A DNA stretch of 64,000 bases from Oceanobacillus jordanicus (GCF_022095695.1 NZ_JAIFZM010000006.1:62001-126000); one strand, 5' to 3'. Shown: positions 53,021 through 63,075, numbered from the stretch's first letter. Program-made: numbers and translations. Notes: generated from the sequence alone by a model not told the origin.

Positions 53021-54919
53021 TTAAACTATTCTCTTCTTAAGTACACCTGCTAGTAATGCTGCTACAACAGCACCTATTATAATAGCAAGTGCATAGAGCA
53101 AGCCTTTTGCTAATCCACCTTCAACAAGGCCGATTACGAAAATTCCGCCGTGTGGGGCACGAAGTCCAATATCGAATAGCATCGTTAAACCACCAGTTAC
53201 AGCACCACCTGCCATAACAGATGGGATAACACGAGCCGGATCAGCTGCTGCAAATGGAATAACACCTTCTGTAATAAAGCAGGCGCCTAACACGTAAGCT
53301 GTTTTCCCGGCTTCACGTTCTGTTTTGGTAAACTTGTTCTTAAACAAGGTTGTGGCGATGGCCATTCCTAATGGAGGGACCATTCCAGCTGCCATTACGG
53401 TTGCGATAAACGTATAGTTACCAGCATCAAGCATGGCAATACCAAATGTATAAGCAGCTTTGTTAATTGGTCCACCAAGGTCAAAGCCCATCATCGCACC
53501 TAAAATAATACCGACAAGCACTTGATTTGTTCCACCCATTCCCTCTAGGAAGGAAGATATACCAGTGTACACCTGAGTAAGTGGAGGGTTAATCAGCATC
53601 ATAATGATTCCGGTTATGGCGATACTAAATAACGGGAAGAATAAAACGGGCTTTAAGCCTTCTAAAGCATTAGGCAATCTAGAGAATGCCTTTTTAACAA
53701 ATAGTGTTACATAACCAGCAAGGAAACCTGCGATTAAACCACCAAGGAAGCCAGACCCACCATCCGCGCCATCAGCTCCTGACACTGTGATTGCAATCAG
53801 ACCACCGACCATACCAGGTGCAAATCCTGGACGCTCGGCAATACTTGAGGCGATAAATCCGGCAAGAACTGGTACCATTAAGAAGAATGCTTTTCCTCCA
53901 CCAATGGTATTTAACATTGCTGCGAATGCATTATAGCTATCACTGTCTGGGTCGGTTGCTTCAATTCCCCAGAAGAAGGACAGGGCAATTAAGATACCAC
54001 CACCAACTACGAATGGTAGCATATTGGATACACCATTCATTAAATGCTTGTAAAAACCGCTTTTACCACCTTTTTCTGCTGATTCATCTTTTCCGCCCTC
54101 ATGTTTGTACACAGGAGCATCTTGTTCAGCAGCTCGTGTTAGCAAGCTGTTAGATTCATGAAGTGCTTTTCCAACAGGTGTTTGAATCACATGCTTCCCA
54201 TCAAAACGAGCCATTTCTACTTTTGTATCAGCAGCGACAATGATTGCGTCAGCTTCTGCTATTTCTTCCTCTGTTAGACGGTTTTTAACACCACTTGAAC
54301 CATTTGTTTCTACTTTGATGTTAATTCCCATTTCTTTTGCTGTCTCGTTAAGCTTTTCAGCAGCCATATACGTATGCGCAATTCCGGTAGGGCATGCAGT
54401 TACAGCAAGGATCTTTTTCGAATCTGCTGGTGCATCCGTTACAGGCTCTTCAGGTTCGTCTAGCTCTGCTTCTTTCTGGTTAACCGCTTCTAGAATATGA
54501 TCGACAGATGTCGCTTCATAAATTTTAGTTCGAAACTTTTCATCCATTAAAAAGGTAGACAAGCGGGAAAGTGCCTCGAGATGTGCATTATTTGCCCCAT
54601 CTGTTGCTGCGATCATAAAGAAAAGGTGAGCAGGCTGTCCATCCAAAGAATCGTAATCAATTCCATCTGTAGAACGTCCGAAAGCAATTGCTGGCTCCTT
54701 AACTGCTGCTGATTTAGCGTGAGGGATGGCAATACCTTCCCCGATTCCTGTCGTGCTCTGTTCTTCTCTACCTAGTATTCCTTCTGTGAATTTCTGTTTG
54801 TCCTGTAACTTCCCAGCTCGATTTAGCTGGTCAATAAGTTCGGTTAGGACATTTTCCTTTGTATTTGCCTGCAAATCAAGAATGATGGTTTCTTGTTTCA
54901 GCAATTCTGTTATTTTCAT
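53021..54919 (-). CDS. fruA: Fructose-specific PTS EIIABC component
   Basis: 632-aa fusion that imports fructose as fructose-1-phosphate. EIIA (1-150) has His67 in IAIPHAKS; EIIB (about 168-265) has Cys176 in VTACPTGIAHTYMA; EIIC (about 285-632) is the membrane channel. ATG 54919 (MKITELLKQE) matches FruA of B. subtilis; an ATG at 54934 would overlap fruK. Last gene of fruR-fruK-fruA. Confidence 0.95.
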   Translation of the reverse strand: MKITELLKQETIILDLQANTKENVLTELIDQLNRAGKLQDKQKFTEGILGREEQSTTGIGEGIAIPHAKSAAVKEPAIAFGRSTDGIDYDSLDGQPAHLFFMIAATDGANNAHLEALSRLSTFLMDEKFRTKIYEATSVDHILEAVNQKEAELDEPEEPVTDAPADSKKILAVTACPTGIAHTYMAAEKLNETAKEMGINIKVETNGSSGVKNRLTEEEIAEADAIIVAADTKVEMARFDGKHVIQTPVGKALHESNSLLTRAAEQDAPVYKHEGGKDESAEKGGKSGFYKHLMNGVSNMLPFVVGGGILIALSFFWGIEATDPDSDSYNAFAAMLNTIGGGKAFFLMVPVLAGFIASSIAERPGFAPGMVGGLIAITVSGADGADGGSGFLGGLIAGFLAGYVTLFVKKAFSRLPNALEGLKPVLFFPLFSIAITGIIMMLINPPLTQVYTGISSFLEGMGGTNQVLVGIILGAMMGFDLGGPINKAAYTFGIAMLDAGNYTFIATVMAAGMVPPLGMAIATTLFKNKFTKTEREAGKTAYVLGACFITEGVIPFAAADPARVIPSVMAGGAVTGGLTMLFDIGLRAPHGGIFVIGLVEGGLAKGLLYALAIIIGAVVAALLAGVLKKRIV

Positions 54920-54924
54920 GTCAG

Positions 54925-55845
54925 TCACATCCATTCTAATGTTTCTATTTTGACTTCATCCACTAACCGGATAACATCTTTCTTCTCACATAAATCCGTT
55001 GTAAAGGCCGTAGCGCTTCCTGTTGCTACACCGTATTGAAAAGCAGCGCTTGTATCATGGTTCATTACATAGGAGGCTAGGAAACCGGAAACGAGCGAAT
55101 CCCCTGCCCCAACTGTATTTATTGCTTGTCCCTTTGGAGCAGTTGCGGCCAGTACCTGCTTCTCACTAACTAATATGGCACCCTCACTACCCAGGGAAAC
55201 AATGACATGCTGGATACCAGTTTCAACAAGCTTTTTAGCATAGATAATGGCATCCTGCTTAGAACGTATGGTTACATTGAAAAGCTCTCCTAGTTCATGT
55301 TCATTTGGTTTAATGAGAAAAGGTTTCTCTTGAATAAGCGCTTTTAATGCCGGGCCAGAGGTATCGAGAACAAAGGGTACATTATTTTCTCGACATGTTG
55401 CCAAAATTCTGCGGTAGTCGTCCATCTTAATGGAATTGGGTAAGCTCCCAGCAAGTACAAACCAGTCATTTGTTGAGAGCGTTTGTATCTTGGCTGTCAA
55501 TTGCGCGAATTGGTCTTCCGTAATATTCGGGCCGGGGCCATTTAATTCTGATTCTGTATCAGCTTTAATTTTCACATTTATTCTTGTAATATTTTCTGTC
55601 TCTATAAAATCTGTTTGGACACCTTCCTGTTTAAGAAAGTCCATTACATAATCTCCTGTGAAACCACCAGCAAAGCCGGTCGCCGTTGTATCAATTCCAA
55701 GGCGTTGAAGGACCCTGGAAACATTAATCCCTTTTCCGCCAGGGTAGTAATAGACCTCATTCGTTCTATTCAGTTCCCCGCTTTGAAATGATGGAAGGTA
55801 AGTAGTGTAGTCAATGGATGGTGTCATGGTGCATGTGTAAATCAT
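54925..55845 (-). CDS. fruK: 1-phosphofructokinase
   Basis: 306-aa PfkB-family kinase that makes fructose-1,6-bisphosphate from the FruA product. Motifs: YYPGGKGINVSRVLQRLG near the N-terminus and NTVGAGDSLVSGFLA (catalytic Asp) near the C-terminus. It overlaps fruR by four bases, and its stop is just before the fruA start. Confidence 0.95.
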   Translation of the reverse strand: MIYTCTMTPSIDYTTYLPSFQSGELNRTNEVYYYPGGKGINVSRVLQRLGIDTTATGFAGGFTGDYVMDFLKQEGVQTDFIETENITRINVKIKADTESELNGPGPNITEDQFAQLTAKIQTLSTNDWFVLAGSLPNSIKMDDYRRILATCRENNVPFVLDTSGPALKALIQEKPFLIKPNEHELGELFNVTIRSKQDAIIYAKKLVETGIQHVIVSLGSEGAILVSEKQVLAATAPKGQAINTVGAGDSLVSGFLASYVMNHDTSAAFQYGVATGSATAFTTDLCEKKDVIRLVDEVKIETLEWM

Positions 55846-56594
55846 ATGTGTATCACCTCTACTGTTTTCATTGCGTTAAATTCGCTTTTTATCTGTTCAG
55901 GTAAATTCCTTGTGATTAAAATAGCCTCATCCAAATCAAAGATTTTTGCAAAGCTAACCGTACGTAGCTTGGAATGATCTGCGAGCGCATAAGCCTTTTT
56001 TGCAAAGTTTGCTGCATGCTGTTTTACGCTTGCTTCCTCAGGATCTGGCGTTGTGTAACCGAATTTCAAATCAAAGCCGTTTACACCAAGAAAGCATTTA
56101 TCAAAACGATAGTTTTTAATCGACTCTATTGCTTGTGAGCCAACAAGTGCACTAGTTTTTGCTTTTATTTTTCCACCTGTTAAATAGGCGGCTAGGTCAT
56201 GCTCCATTAAACGCTCTACTAAATTAATACCATTTGTAACAACGACTATATCTTTATGTTGTAAAAAAGGAATCATCTGAAAAGTTGTAGTACCGGCATC
56301 AAGAAAAATGCAATCTCCATCTTCTACTAAAGAAGCAGCGTGCTGTGCGATTCTTTTTTTATCTTGAAGGTTTTTGGTTGATTTCTCCAAAATGCTCATT
56401 TCTCGAATTTTTTGCTCCGTCCATGTAGCGCCACCATGGATTCTTGTTAACATTTTTTTATTCTCTAAATCTGTTAAGTCACGTCGTATTGTCGATTCCG
56501 ATGCGTTGGTTGCTTCAATCATTTCTTGAATAGTAACAGTCTGTTTTTCCTTGAGAAGATCAATGATTATGGATTGTCTTTCCGTTGTTAGCAT
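55842..56594 (-). CDS. fruR: DeoR/GlpR family repressor of the fructose operon
   Basis: 250 aa: N-terminal DeoR helix-turn-helix (about 1-55, VTIQEMIEATNASESTIRRDLTDLE) and a C-terminal sugar-phosphate sensor domain (FLDAGTTTFQMIPFL, VVTNGIN, GVNGFD). The location at the head of fruKA makes it the fructose-1-phosphate-responsive repressor. Its operators are probably at 56651-56690. Confidence 0.94.
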   Translation of the reverse strand: MLTTERQSIIIDLLKEKQTVTIQEMIEATNASESTIRRDLTDLENKKMLTRIHGGATWTEQKIREMSILEKSTKNLQDKKRIAQHAASLVEDGDCIFLDAGTTTFQMIPFLQHKDIVVVTNGINLVERLMEHDLAAYLTGGKIKAKTSALVGSQAIESIKNYRFDKCFLGVNGFDLKFGYTTPDPEEASVKQHAANFAKKAYALADHSKLRTVSFAKIFDLDEAILITRNLPEQIKSEFNAMKTVEVIHI

Positions 56595-56650
56595 AGTGGA
56601 TCACTCCAGTACGATTGATTCATCCAAATTATAAAGTAAACGATTGCAAA

Positions 56651-56690
56651 AATCAACCAGAATCAATCAAAAACAATCAAAAATAATCAA
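56651..56690 (-). promoter_or_regulatory. FruR operator array
   Basis: AATCAA occurs at 56651, 56661, 56665, 56675 and 56685 (TGATT-type boxes on the minus strand), mostly 10 bp apart and so on one face of the helix. Such TGATT direct repeats are typical of DeoR-family operators. The array lies 57-96 bp before the fruR start. Confidence 0.7.
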
Positions 56691-56778
56691 ACGGGTAAGG
56701 CGATTGTTTAAAATAGCAGAAAATAGGTAATTAATCTATTGCAAAAGCCTTTTATAAATGATATAGTCATAAAAATTT

Positions 56779-56933
56779 ACCCCGGTGCAACCGGCCGTAA
56801 GACTCCCACTTCAAAACATGAGGTGAAACGTGATATTTAAGTGGAGTAAACGGACGTTGACACCCCGATTCGTTCAACTAACAATCAGTGGGAGGGAATG
56901 AAAACCCCCACTGATAGAAGTTTCACTTTATAT
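56779..56933 (+). repeat. Structured ~150-bp intergenic repeat, family A copy 2
   Basis: Begins CCCCGGTGCAACCGGCCGTAAG and ends GAAGTTTCACTTTAT. It carries the shared blocks CTCCCACTTCAAAACATGAG, CACCCCGATTCGTTCAAC and an ATCAGTGGG/CCCACTGAT stem. It separates fruR from the HD-domain gene. The frame through its first half reads KTPTSKHEVK, like the tail of a TnpB transposase-associated protein. Confidence 0.8.
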
Positions 56934-57023
56934 AAAAAGGAAGGGTGAAGCTTGTAGCTAGCCGTTACTATATTTCGGACAACGTTATACACTTTACCAA
57001 CATGTAAAAAAGGAGTGAAAGAT

Positions 57024-57557
57024 ATGAGGAAAGTCACCTTAGAAGAGGTATTCAGCCATCCTATTACGCAAAAATATCTAAAGCGTTCAGGCATCGCTCA
57101 TGCAATTTCCGTAACGGAATATGCGTTTATGTTTGCCAAAAAATACAATGTCAATACAGATCACGCTACAAAGGCAGCATTATTACATGATGTGGGGCAT
57201 TACACATGGTACAGGGACGGAGAATGGGATTACGACCTTTACAAGGAAAATGATATTCATGCAATAAAAGGTGCGAGTCGCGCACATAAGTTGTTGGTCA
57301 GAATTGGTGAGGATCGGTTGGCGGCGAAGGAAATTGCTGTGGCAATACTTCTCCATACAGATTCTTATCTCCCAGAAGGCGATCTGCAGCTAAAGCCACT
57401 ACAGCAGGTGGTGAACATGGCGGATGAAGCCGATGAAGAGGTAGGGGGAAATCATCATTACAAGAAAATGGAAGACCACGTTGCATTGGAGCGGATTCGT
57501 AAACTAGACAGGCAAATTGACCAAGTGGAAAGAGAAAGGGTGGAGGGCATTAGTTAA
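57024..57557 (+). CDS. HD-domain phosphohydrolase
   Basis: 177-aa metal-dependent HD protein. Motif elements: His28 in SGIAHAISVTEYA, the HD pair in ALLHDVGHYTW, later His in AVAILLHTDSY and Asp in NMADEADEE. It resembles small HD hydrolases annotated as metal-dependent phosphohydrolases or nucleotidases. AGGAG lies 8 bases before ATG 57024; a GTG at 57015 overlaps that site. Substrate unknown. Confidence 0.85.
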   Translation: MRKVTLEEVFSHPITQKYLKRSGIAHAISVTEYAFMFAKKYNVNTDHATKAALLHDVGHYTWYRDGEWDYDLYKENDIHAIKGASRAHKLLVRIGEDRLAAKEIAVAILLHTDSYLPEGDLQLKPLQQVVNMADEADEEVGGNHHYKKMEDHVALERIRKLDRQIDQVERERVEGIS

Positions 57558-57689
57558 GGGGCCCATTACAAACAAATCCCCTAGCCTTTCCCTACATAAA
57601 TCCATTTATATTACTACGTTAAAAATAAAGATACATTCTGTTTTTTTATGGCCCCTCGTTTTAAAGGAAAACAAGTTTTCAAGTCGCAA

Positions 57690-57715
57690 AAAAACCTGTT
57701 CAGGTAGAACAGGCT
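57690..57715 (-). terminator. Terminator after M15 peptidase gene
   Basis: AAGCCTGTTC and GAACAGGTTTTTTT arms on the minus strand. Confidence 0.85.
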
Positions 57716-57721
57716 TCATGA

Positions 57722-58744
57722 TTATTCTTCATAATATTCTTCTAAGGTAATACCCTGTGCCATGATTTCTTTTGCTGCTTTTTCTCCGACGTAGCGGATA
57801 TGCCATGGCTCAAACTGGTATTGTGTAATCTCTTCTTTCCCCTCAGGAAAACGGATAATAAAGCCGAATTCTGCTGCATTCTTTTTTAACCATTTCCCTT
57901 CATCTGTTTCACCGAAGTCTATGATTAATTGAAAATTGACATCAGGACTTGTTACGTCCATCGCGAGGCCTGATTGATGTTCACTTTCACCTGGCCTTGC
58001 ACTAAAGTTATTTGCTGCCTCTTCTCCATGCTCCGCAACGTTGCTGGTAAAAATAGCGTCTTGCCTGTCATAGGAGCGAAATCCGGATTGTGCATATAAA
58101 TCAAGGCCAGCTTCGTCGGCTGCTGCAAACAACTCCTCTAATTTCTCAGCAGCTATTTGGCGCATTTGTTTTTTGGGAAGCTCTTCTGTGAACGGAAATC
58201 GAACGTTTGGTGTCACTAAGTCTTCTGGTAAATAGTCAGCAGGTAACGCAAACTCTTTATTTACTAATGCAAGCTGATCATATGGATTGCTTAAAACGGG
58301 CGTGCCGTTTGTCGTAGTCGTTGTTTCAGCTTTTTCGGGTAACGCCTTTCCAGGTTGGAAGTTTGCCTCTGAACCATCTAATAAGGCACTCAGTACTTTT
58401 TGGGTAGCTTTATTATAAACTCCAGATGCCTGCAATTCTTCAAATTGAAGTTGTAAATCTGTGATGGCCCACGTAGTTGCTTCTTCGTAAACACCCTCCT
58501 CGGATAGGTTATAGCCGATTTTTCTTAGAGCATTTTGTAAGGATGTAACTTTTTCTCCTTGATCTTTCTTTTGTAGCATTTCTTTTGGTGCGGTAATCTC
58601 TTCTTTAACCTCCTGGTTATCGGCAGGGCTTTCCTGATGATTTGAAGTGGTTTCATCCTGTTGCTCCTCAGGCTCCTCCGAATTAGAGGAACAGCCGGAA
58701 ATAACCGCAAGTATTGCTAGAGTTATGCTTAGTCTCTTTAACAT
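57722..58744 (-). CDS. D-Ala-D-Ala carboxypeptidase (M15, VanY-like) lipoprotein
   Basis: 340 aa. A lipoprotein signal (MLKRLSITLAILAVISGC, lipobox Cys18) is followed by a Glu/Gln-rich linker, a peptidoglycan-binding domain (about 62-120, VTSLQNALRKIGY) and a C-terminal M15B peptidase with SGFRSYDRQ, the zinc motif SEHQSGLAMDV and the last ligand in EPWHIRYVG. It trims the terminal D-Ala of peptidoglycan stems outside the membrane. Monocistronic. Confidence 0.93.
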   Translation of the reverse strand: MLKRLSITLAILAVISGCSSNSEEPEEQQDETTSNHQESPADNQEVKEEITAPKEMLQKKDQGEKVTSLQNALRKIGYNLSEEGVYEEATTWAITDLQLQFEELQASGVYNKATQKVLSALLDGSEANFQPGKALPEKAETTTTTNGTPVLSNPYDQLALVNKEFALPADYLPEDLVTPNVRFPFTEELPKKQMRQIAAEKLEELFAAADEAGLDLYAQSGFRSYDRQDAIFTSNVAEHGEEAANNFSARPGESEHQSGLAMDVTSPDVNFQLIIDFGETDEGKWLKKNAAEFGFIIRFPEGKEEITQYQFEPWHIRYVGEKAAKEIMAQGITLEEYYEE

Positions 58745-58951
58745 GATGAACTCTCCCTAATTGGTTTTTCCTATTAAATACATATATTAACTCAGTCTAG
58801 TGCTTATGTGACAAAACTATCTATTATTCTCTCATATTTTAGGATAAGAGAGCAATAGAGATTTTTCCCAATGGGGTGAAAAGAGAATGGTAACATGAGA
58901 AAGTTCTGGGCATAAGCTATCGTAAAAACAGGAACAACTGGGGGTTAGCCT

Positions 58952-60133
58952 ATGAACATTTCCCAAAAAAGGCAAACTGCTATAATAGCGACCCTCTTCT
59001 TTAGCGCCTTGATTGTTGTCTCAAGTGTTTATACGATGACACCATTGACACAAGCATTAATGGAGAGCTTTCAAATTAGCAGTACCCAAGCAGCAGGAGC
59101 AGCAAGTATTTTTTCTCTTTTTTATGCTGTTGGTTTTTTAGTGTTCGGTCCAATTGGAAGCCGCTATGGCTATAGACGCACGATGATGACAGGTTTGCTA
59201 ATCCTTGGGGTGATCTCAGGAGCAAGCGGATTAGCTACGGATTACGAAGCATTGCTTTTATTTAGAGCGTTTCAAGGTTTTTTTGCCGCTTCGTTTGCTC
59301 CAAATGCATTGACCTACGTTTTTCAAATCTTCGCCGAACGACAGCGCATTACCGCTATTAGCTTTATTAGTTTTGGCTATGTGACAGCAGGGATATTCGG
59401 TCAAGTCTTTGCAACGTTGGTAGAACAATATTACGGGTGGCAAGCAATCTTTTTCTCGTTTGGCATTTTATATTTAGTTATCTGTATTACCATGCTACTA
59501 GTTTTTCCTAAAGAGCAGGGGACAGACACTACCTTTCGCTTTAAGCAGTATCCTCGTTCGGTAGGACGCCTCATTAAAAGAAAAATTCTCCTATACTGCT
59601 ATGCTGTGACAAGCGTACTGCTCCTATCATTTATCGGAATGTATACGATTCTTGGAGGTCACTTGCAAAACGCGCCATATTATATGTCAGATCAACAGCT
59701 TTTATATTTACGGTCAGCAGGGTTTATTGGAATGCTTCTTTCATTTGGTTCGGGTTATTTTGTAAGGAAATTTGGTACTGCGGGAACGCTAAGAGGTAGT
59801 CTTTCCATGAGTATAGTTGGATTGGTGGGAATTGGTCTCCTTTCTGGGCCAATTATGATCACTATCATGAGTATTCTTTTTGTTGCCGGTATATCACTAA
59901 CGTTTCCAGTTATTATGCTCCTAATCGGAAAATGGGGAGGTATGGAGAGAGCGGCTGCTTCATCCCTGTATGCCTTTATTCTTTTTATTGGGGCGACACT
60001 TGGCCCGATGCTAGCTATGTTCTTTTTTCAGGAGTATGGCTTTATGGTTAGCTGCTTCATGCTGGCAGGTATTCTGTGTACTGGCTCAATTTTTTCATTA
60101 TTGATTCGAGAAAAAGAAGAGGCCAGGACATGA
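58952..60133 (+). CDS. MFS transporter
   Basis: 393 aa, 12 hydrophobic segments. The MFS motif A region GPIGSRYGYRRTMMTGLL is present between TM2 and TM3. Similar to arabinose-efflux or YgaY-type multidrug carriers of Bacillaceae. GGGGG precedes ATG 58952. Substrate not decided. Confidence 0.88.
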   Translation: MNISQKRQTAIIATLFFSALIVVSSVYTMTPLTQALMESFQISSTQAAGAASIFSLFYAVGFLVFGPIGSRYGYRRTMMTGLLILGVISGASGLATDYEALLLFRAFQGFFAASFAPNALTYVFQIFAERQRITAISFISFGYVTAGIFGQVFATLVEQYYGWQAIFFSFGILYLVICITMLLVFPKEQGTDTTFRFKQYPRSVGRLIKRKILLYCYAVTSVLLLSFIGMYTILGGHLQNAPYYMSDQQLLYLRSAGFIGMLLSFGSGYFVRKFGTAGTLRGSLSMSIVGLVGIGLLSGPIMITIMSILFVAGISLTFPVIMLLIGKWGGMERAAASSLYAFILFIGATLGPMLAMFFFQEYGFMVSCFMLAGILCTGSIFSLLIREKEEART

Positions 60134-60153
60134 TGTACGTTTGTCCCAGCCTC
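60119..60153 (-). terminator. Terminator after pepT
   Basis: GAGGC-TG-GGACA and TGTCC-TG-GCCTC arms followed on the minus strand by TTCTTTTTC. The arms overlap the MFS stop on the other strand. Confidence 0.65.
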
Positions 60154-60164
60154 CATGCAAAATA

Positions 60165-61415
60165 TTATTGATCTTCGTGTTTTGCTTCGTATAATTTACA
60201 AATTTCCACGATAACAGTTGAAGCCTTTTCCATATTCTCTACAGAAATATATTCAAACTTGCCGTGGAAATTTTCCCCACCAGTGAAGATGTTTGGAGTT
60301 GGTAATCCCATGTATGAAAGCTGGGAACCGTCAGTACCACCACGGACAGGCTGTATAATCGGGGTTATTCCCAAGTTAGTCATAGCGTCCTGCGCTATGT
60401 TTACAATCTCCATCACGGGTTCAATTTTTTCGCGCATGTTGTAATATTGGTCTTTCAACTCTAGTTTGACACTTGCTTCACCGTATTTCTCTTTAATCTC
60501 TTCCGTGAACTTAACAAATGTCTCTTTTTTAGCTTCAAAGCTATCGCGATCAAAGTCACGAATAATGTAACTAACTTCCGTTTTTTCAACGTCACCGGAA
60601 ACGGAAATTAAATGATAGAAACCTTCATATTTCTCCGTATACTCTGGCGCTTCTTGCTCAGGGAACTTGTTAATAAAAGAAGCCGCCATCTTCCCTGCAT
60701 TAACCATTTTATCTTTCGCGGTACCTGGGTGCACGCTATTTCCGTAAAACGTGAGGTGTGCACCGGCCGCATTAAAGCTCTCGTACTGTAATTCCCCAAG
60801 CGGACCACCATCAATAGTATACGCATAATCTGCATCGAATCGCTCTACATCAAACTTATGAGGTCCTCTGCCGATTTCTTCGTCAGGTGTAAAGGCCACT
60901 CGAATCTTTCCGTGTTTTATTTCTGGGTTCTCAATTAAATGGTGCATAGCCGTCATAATCTCAGCAATCCCTGCTTTATTATCAGCTCCAAGTAATGTCG
61001 TTCCATCTGTTGTAATTAATGTATGTCCCTTATAGGCAGGAAGCTCTGGAAATTCCTCTGGCGTAAGTACAACATTCAACGCCTCATTTAATATCAAACT
61101 TTTTCCGTCGAAATTTTCGACAAGCTGAGGGTTAACATTTTTTCCTGTGAAATCTGTTGCAGTATCCAGATGTGCTAGGAATCCAATTGTTGGAATATCT
61201 TTATCCGTGTTAGCGGGCAACGTTGCCATTACATAGGCATTATCATCAACCGTTACATCCATCATGCCAATTTCTCTTAATTCTTTTACTAGGAGGTTGG
61301 CTAATTCGAATTGTCCTTGAGTAGAAGGGGTTGCTTCATTTTGTTCATTAGACTGTGTATCCATTTTGGCATAGGTAATAAAGCGATCTATCAATGCTTT
61401 CTTCAATGTATTCAT
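60165..61415 (-). CDS. pepT: Peptidase T (tripeptide aminopeptidase)
   Basis: 416-aa M20B di-zinc aminopeptidase that removes the N-terminal residue from tripeptides in the cytosol. Motifs: [44 protein letters not shown], and the C-terminal [12 protein letters not shown]. Full length. Complements the POT peptide importer and other peptidases in the window. Confidence 0.96.
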   Translation of the reverse strand: MNTLKKALIDRFITYAKMDTQSNEQNEATPSTQGQFELANLLVKELREIGMMDVTVDDNAYVMATLPANTDKDIPTIGFLAHLDTATDFTGKNVNPQLVENFDGKSLILNEALNVVLTPEEFPELPAYKGHTLITTDGTTLLGADNKAGIAEIMTAMHHLIENPEIKHGKIRVAFTPDEEIGRGPHKFDVERFDADYAYTIDGGPLGELQYESFNAAGAHLTFYGNSVHPGTAKDKMVNAGKMAASFINKFPEQEAPEYTEKYEGFYHLISVSGDVEKTEVSYIIRDFDRDSFEAKKETFVKFTEEIKEKYGEASVKLELKDQYYNMREKIEPVMEIVNIAQDAMTNLGITPIIQPVRGGTDGSQLSYMGLPTPNIFTGGENFHGKFEYISVENMEKASTVIVEICKLYEAKHEDQ

Positions 61416-61609
61416 CCCCTGTTTTAAAATTTAGATATATTGCTAGTATACCGTATCATGGGTTATCTGAACATTGAAAGAACTGCGGGAAAAACTTTCT
61501 TATTTTAGGAAACTGTTTATCTAGAGTTGGTTTCAATACATAGTTGCGTTAAAATTATTCTTAATCAGTTAAATGATTATATAAATAATGACCCAATGGA
61601 GGGGTAAGG

Positions 61610-62452
61610 ATGACCTATATTATTAGTGTATCTAGATTGAAGAATCGGTTGGAAAATAATAGAGACAATACAGTTATTGTGGACGTGCGCTTTCAATTGA
61701 CAGATTCAGAAGCTGGTAGAAAGCAATATATAAAGGATCATCTTCCTGGGGCTGTCTATCTTGACCTGGAAAAAGATCTTTCCAGCAAGGCAGAGAAGCA
61801 TGGTGGAAAGCATCCGCTTCCTGATATGACTACTTTTGCGAGGAAAGTAGGGAATATTGGAATTGATCATGATACAACGGTTGTAATCTATGATCAGGCA
61901 AATGAAATGTTCGCAGCTAGGTTATGGTGGCTCTTGCACTGCCTAGGACACGAGAAGGCTTATGTGCTGGATGGTGGCTATGAAGAATGGCTTAGACAAG
62001 AAAATCCAGTAACAGACCAGATGCCTGTATTAGAACCTAAAAGATTTAGACCAATCTTACGAGATGAGCAGACTGCTAACATAGATGAAGTGAAAGAAAA
62101 ACTAGAAAATGATACTGCGATTGTGATAGATTCCAGAGAAAGGGAGAGATACCTGGGGAATATTGAGCCCCTTTATCATAAAGCTGGACACATACCTGGC
62201 GCCAAAAATTTTTTTTGGAAGGACGTACTAAATAAAAAGGGAAGTTGGAAAAAGGAAGAGGTATTAAGAGAACATTTTTCAGCCATTTCCAAAGATAAGG
62301 AAGTTATTGTTTCTTGTGGTTCAGGCATTTCGGCTTGCCCAAATATACTTGCATTAAAAATGGCAGGCTACGACAATGTAAAACTCTATCCAGGCAGCTT
62401 TAGTGACTGGATTTCTTATGAAGAAAATAAAATTGAGACGAAGGAAGAGTAA
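61610..62452 (+). CDS. Sulfurtransferase (thiosulfate/3-mercaptopyruvate type)
   Basis: 280 aa with two rhodanese domains (about 1-135 and 155-278). The catalytic Cys is in the second domain in VSCGSGISACPN; the CGSG(V/I)(T/S)A-type loop is closer to 3-mercaptopyruvate than to thiosulfate sulfurtransferases. GGAGGGG precedes ATG 61610. Two bases separate it from tag, so they are probably cotranscribed. Confidence 0.9.
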   Translation: MTYIISVSRLKNRLENNRDNTVIVDVRFQLTDSEAGRKQYIKDHLPGAVYLDLEKDLSSKAEKHGGKHPLPDMTTFARKVGNIGIDHDTTVVIYDQANEMFAARLWWLLHCLGHEKAYVLDGGYEEWLRQENPVTDQMPVLEPKRFRPILRDEQTANIDEVKEKLENDTAIVIDSRERERYLGNIEPLYHKAGHIPGAKNFFWKDVLNKKGSWKKEEVLREHFSAISKDKEVIVSCGSGISACPNILALKMAGYDNVKLYPGSFSDWISYEENKIETKEE

Positions 62453-62454
62453 AG

Positions 62455-63015
62455 ATGGATAGAGAACGTTGCGGATGGGTCACAGAAGACCCGCTTTATG
62501 TTGCATATCATGATGAAGAATGGGGAGTCCCAGTAGAAGATGATAGAAAACTGTTTGAAATGCTCTGCCTGGAAGGTGCGCAGGCTGGTTTAAGCTGGAT
62601 TACCATCTTAAGAAGAAGAGAGAATTACAGAAAAGCATTTGATAATTTTCAACCAGAAGTAGTAAGCAAATATGACGAGAAGAAGATTGAACAATTGCTT
62701 GCTGATGAGGGGATAATTCGTAACAAGTTGAAAGTTCATTCTGTTATAACGAATGCGCAAGCCTTTTTACGGGTCAAAGAGGAATTTGGCAGCTTCCAGT
62801 CTTATATTTGGCAGTTTGTCGGTGGAAAGCCAATTGTGAATCACTGGAAGTCTATAGAAGAGGTTCCTGCTGTAACGGAGGAATCAGAGCGGTTGAGCAA
62901 GGATTTAAAACGTCGCGGATTCAAGTTTGTTGGTCCAACAATTTGCTATGCTTTTATGCAGGCGACGGGGATGGTCTGGGATCATACAGAACCATGCTTT
63001 TTGGTTCGGAATTAA
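62455..63015 (+). CDS. tag: DNA-3-methyladenine glycosylase I
   Basis: 186-aa helix-hairpin-helix superfamily base-excision enzyme that removes 3-methyladenine. The zinc-site residues CGW at the N-terminus, YHDEEWGVP, LEGAQAGLSWITIL with the catalytic Glu, and FVGPTICYAFMQATGMVWDH are diagnostic. The second gene of the pair with the rhodanese. Confidence 0.95.
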   Translation: MDRERCGWVTEDPLYVAYHDEEWGVPVEDDRKLFEMLCLEGAQAGLSWITILRRRENYRKAFDNFQPEVVSKYDEKKIEQLLADEGIIRNKLKVHSVITNAQAFLRVKEEFGSFQSYIWQFVGGKPIVNHWKSIEEVPAVTEESERLSKDLKRRGFKFVGPTICYAFMQATGMVWDHTEPCFLVRN

Positions 63016-63029
63016 GTAGGACGAAATTT

Positions 63030-63075
63030 GAAAACACTACGTGTGCTGCAAACAAGCATACGTAGTGTTTTCTTT
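63030..63075 (+). terminator. Terminator after tag
   Basis: AAAACACTACGT and ACGTAGTGTTTT arms (12 bp, perfect) followed by CTTTT. Confidence 0.9.
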
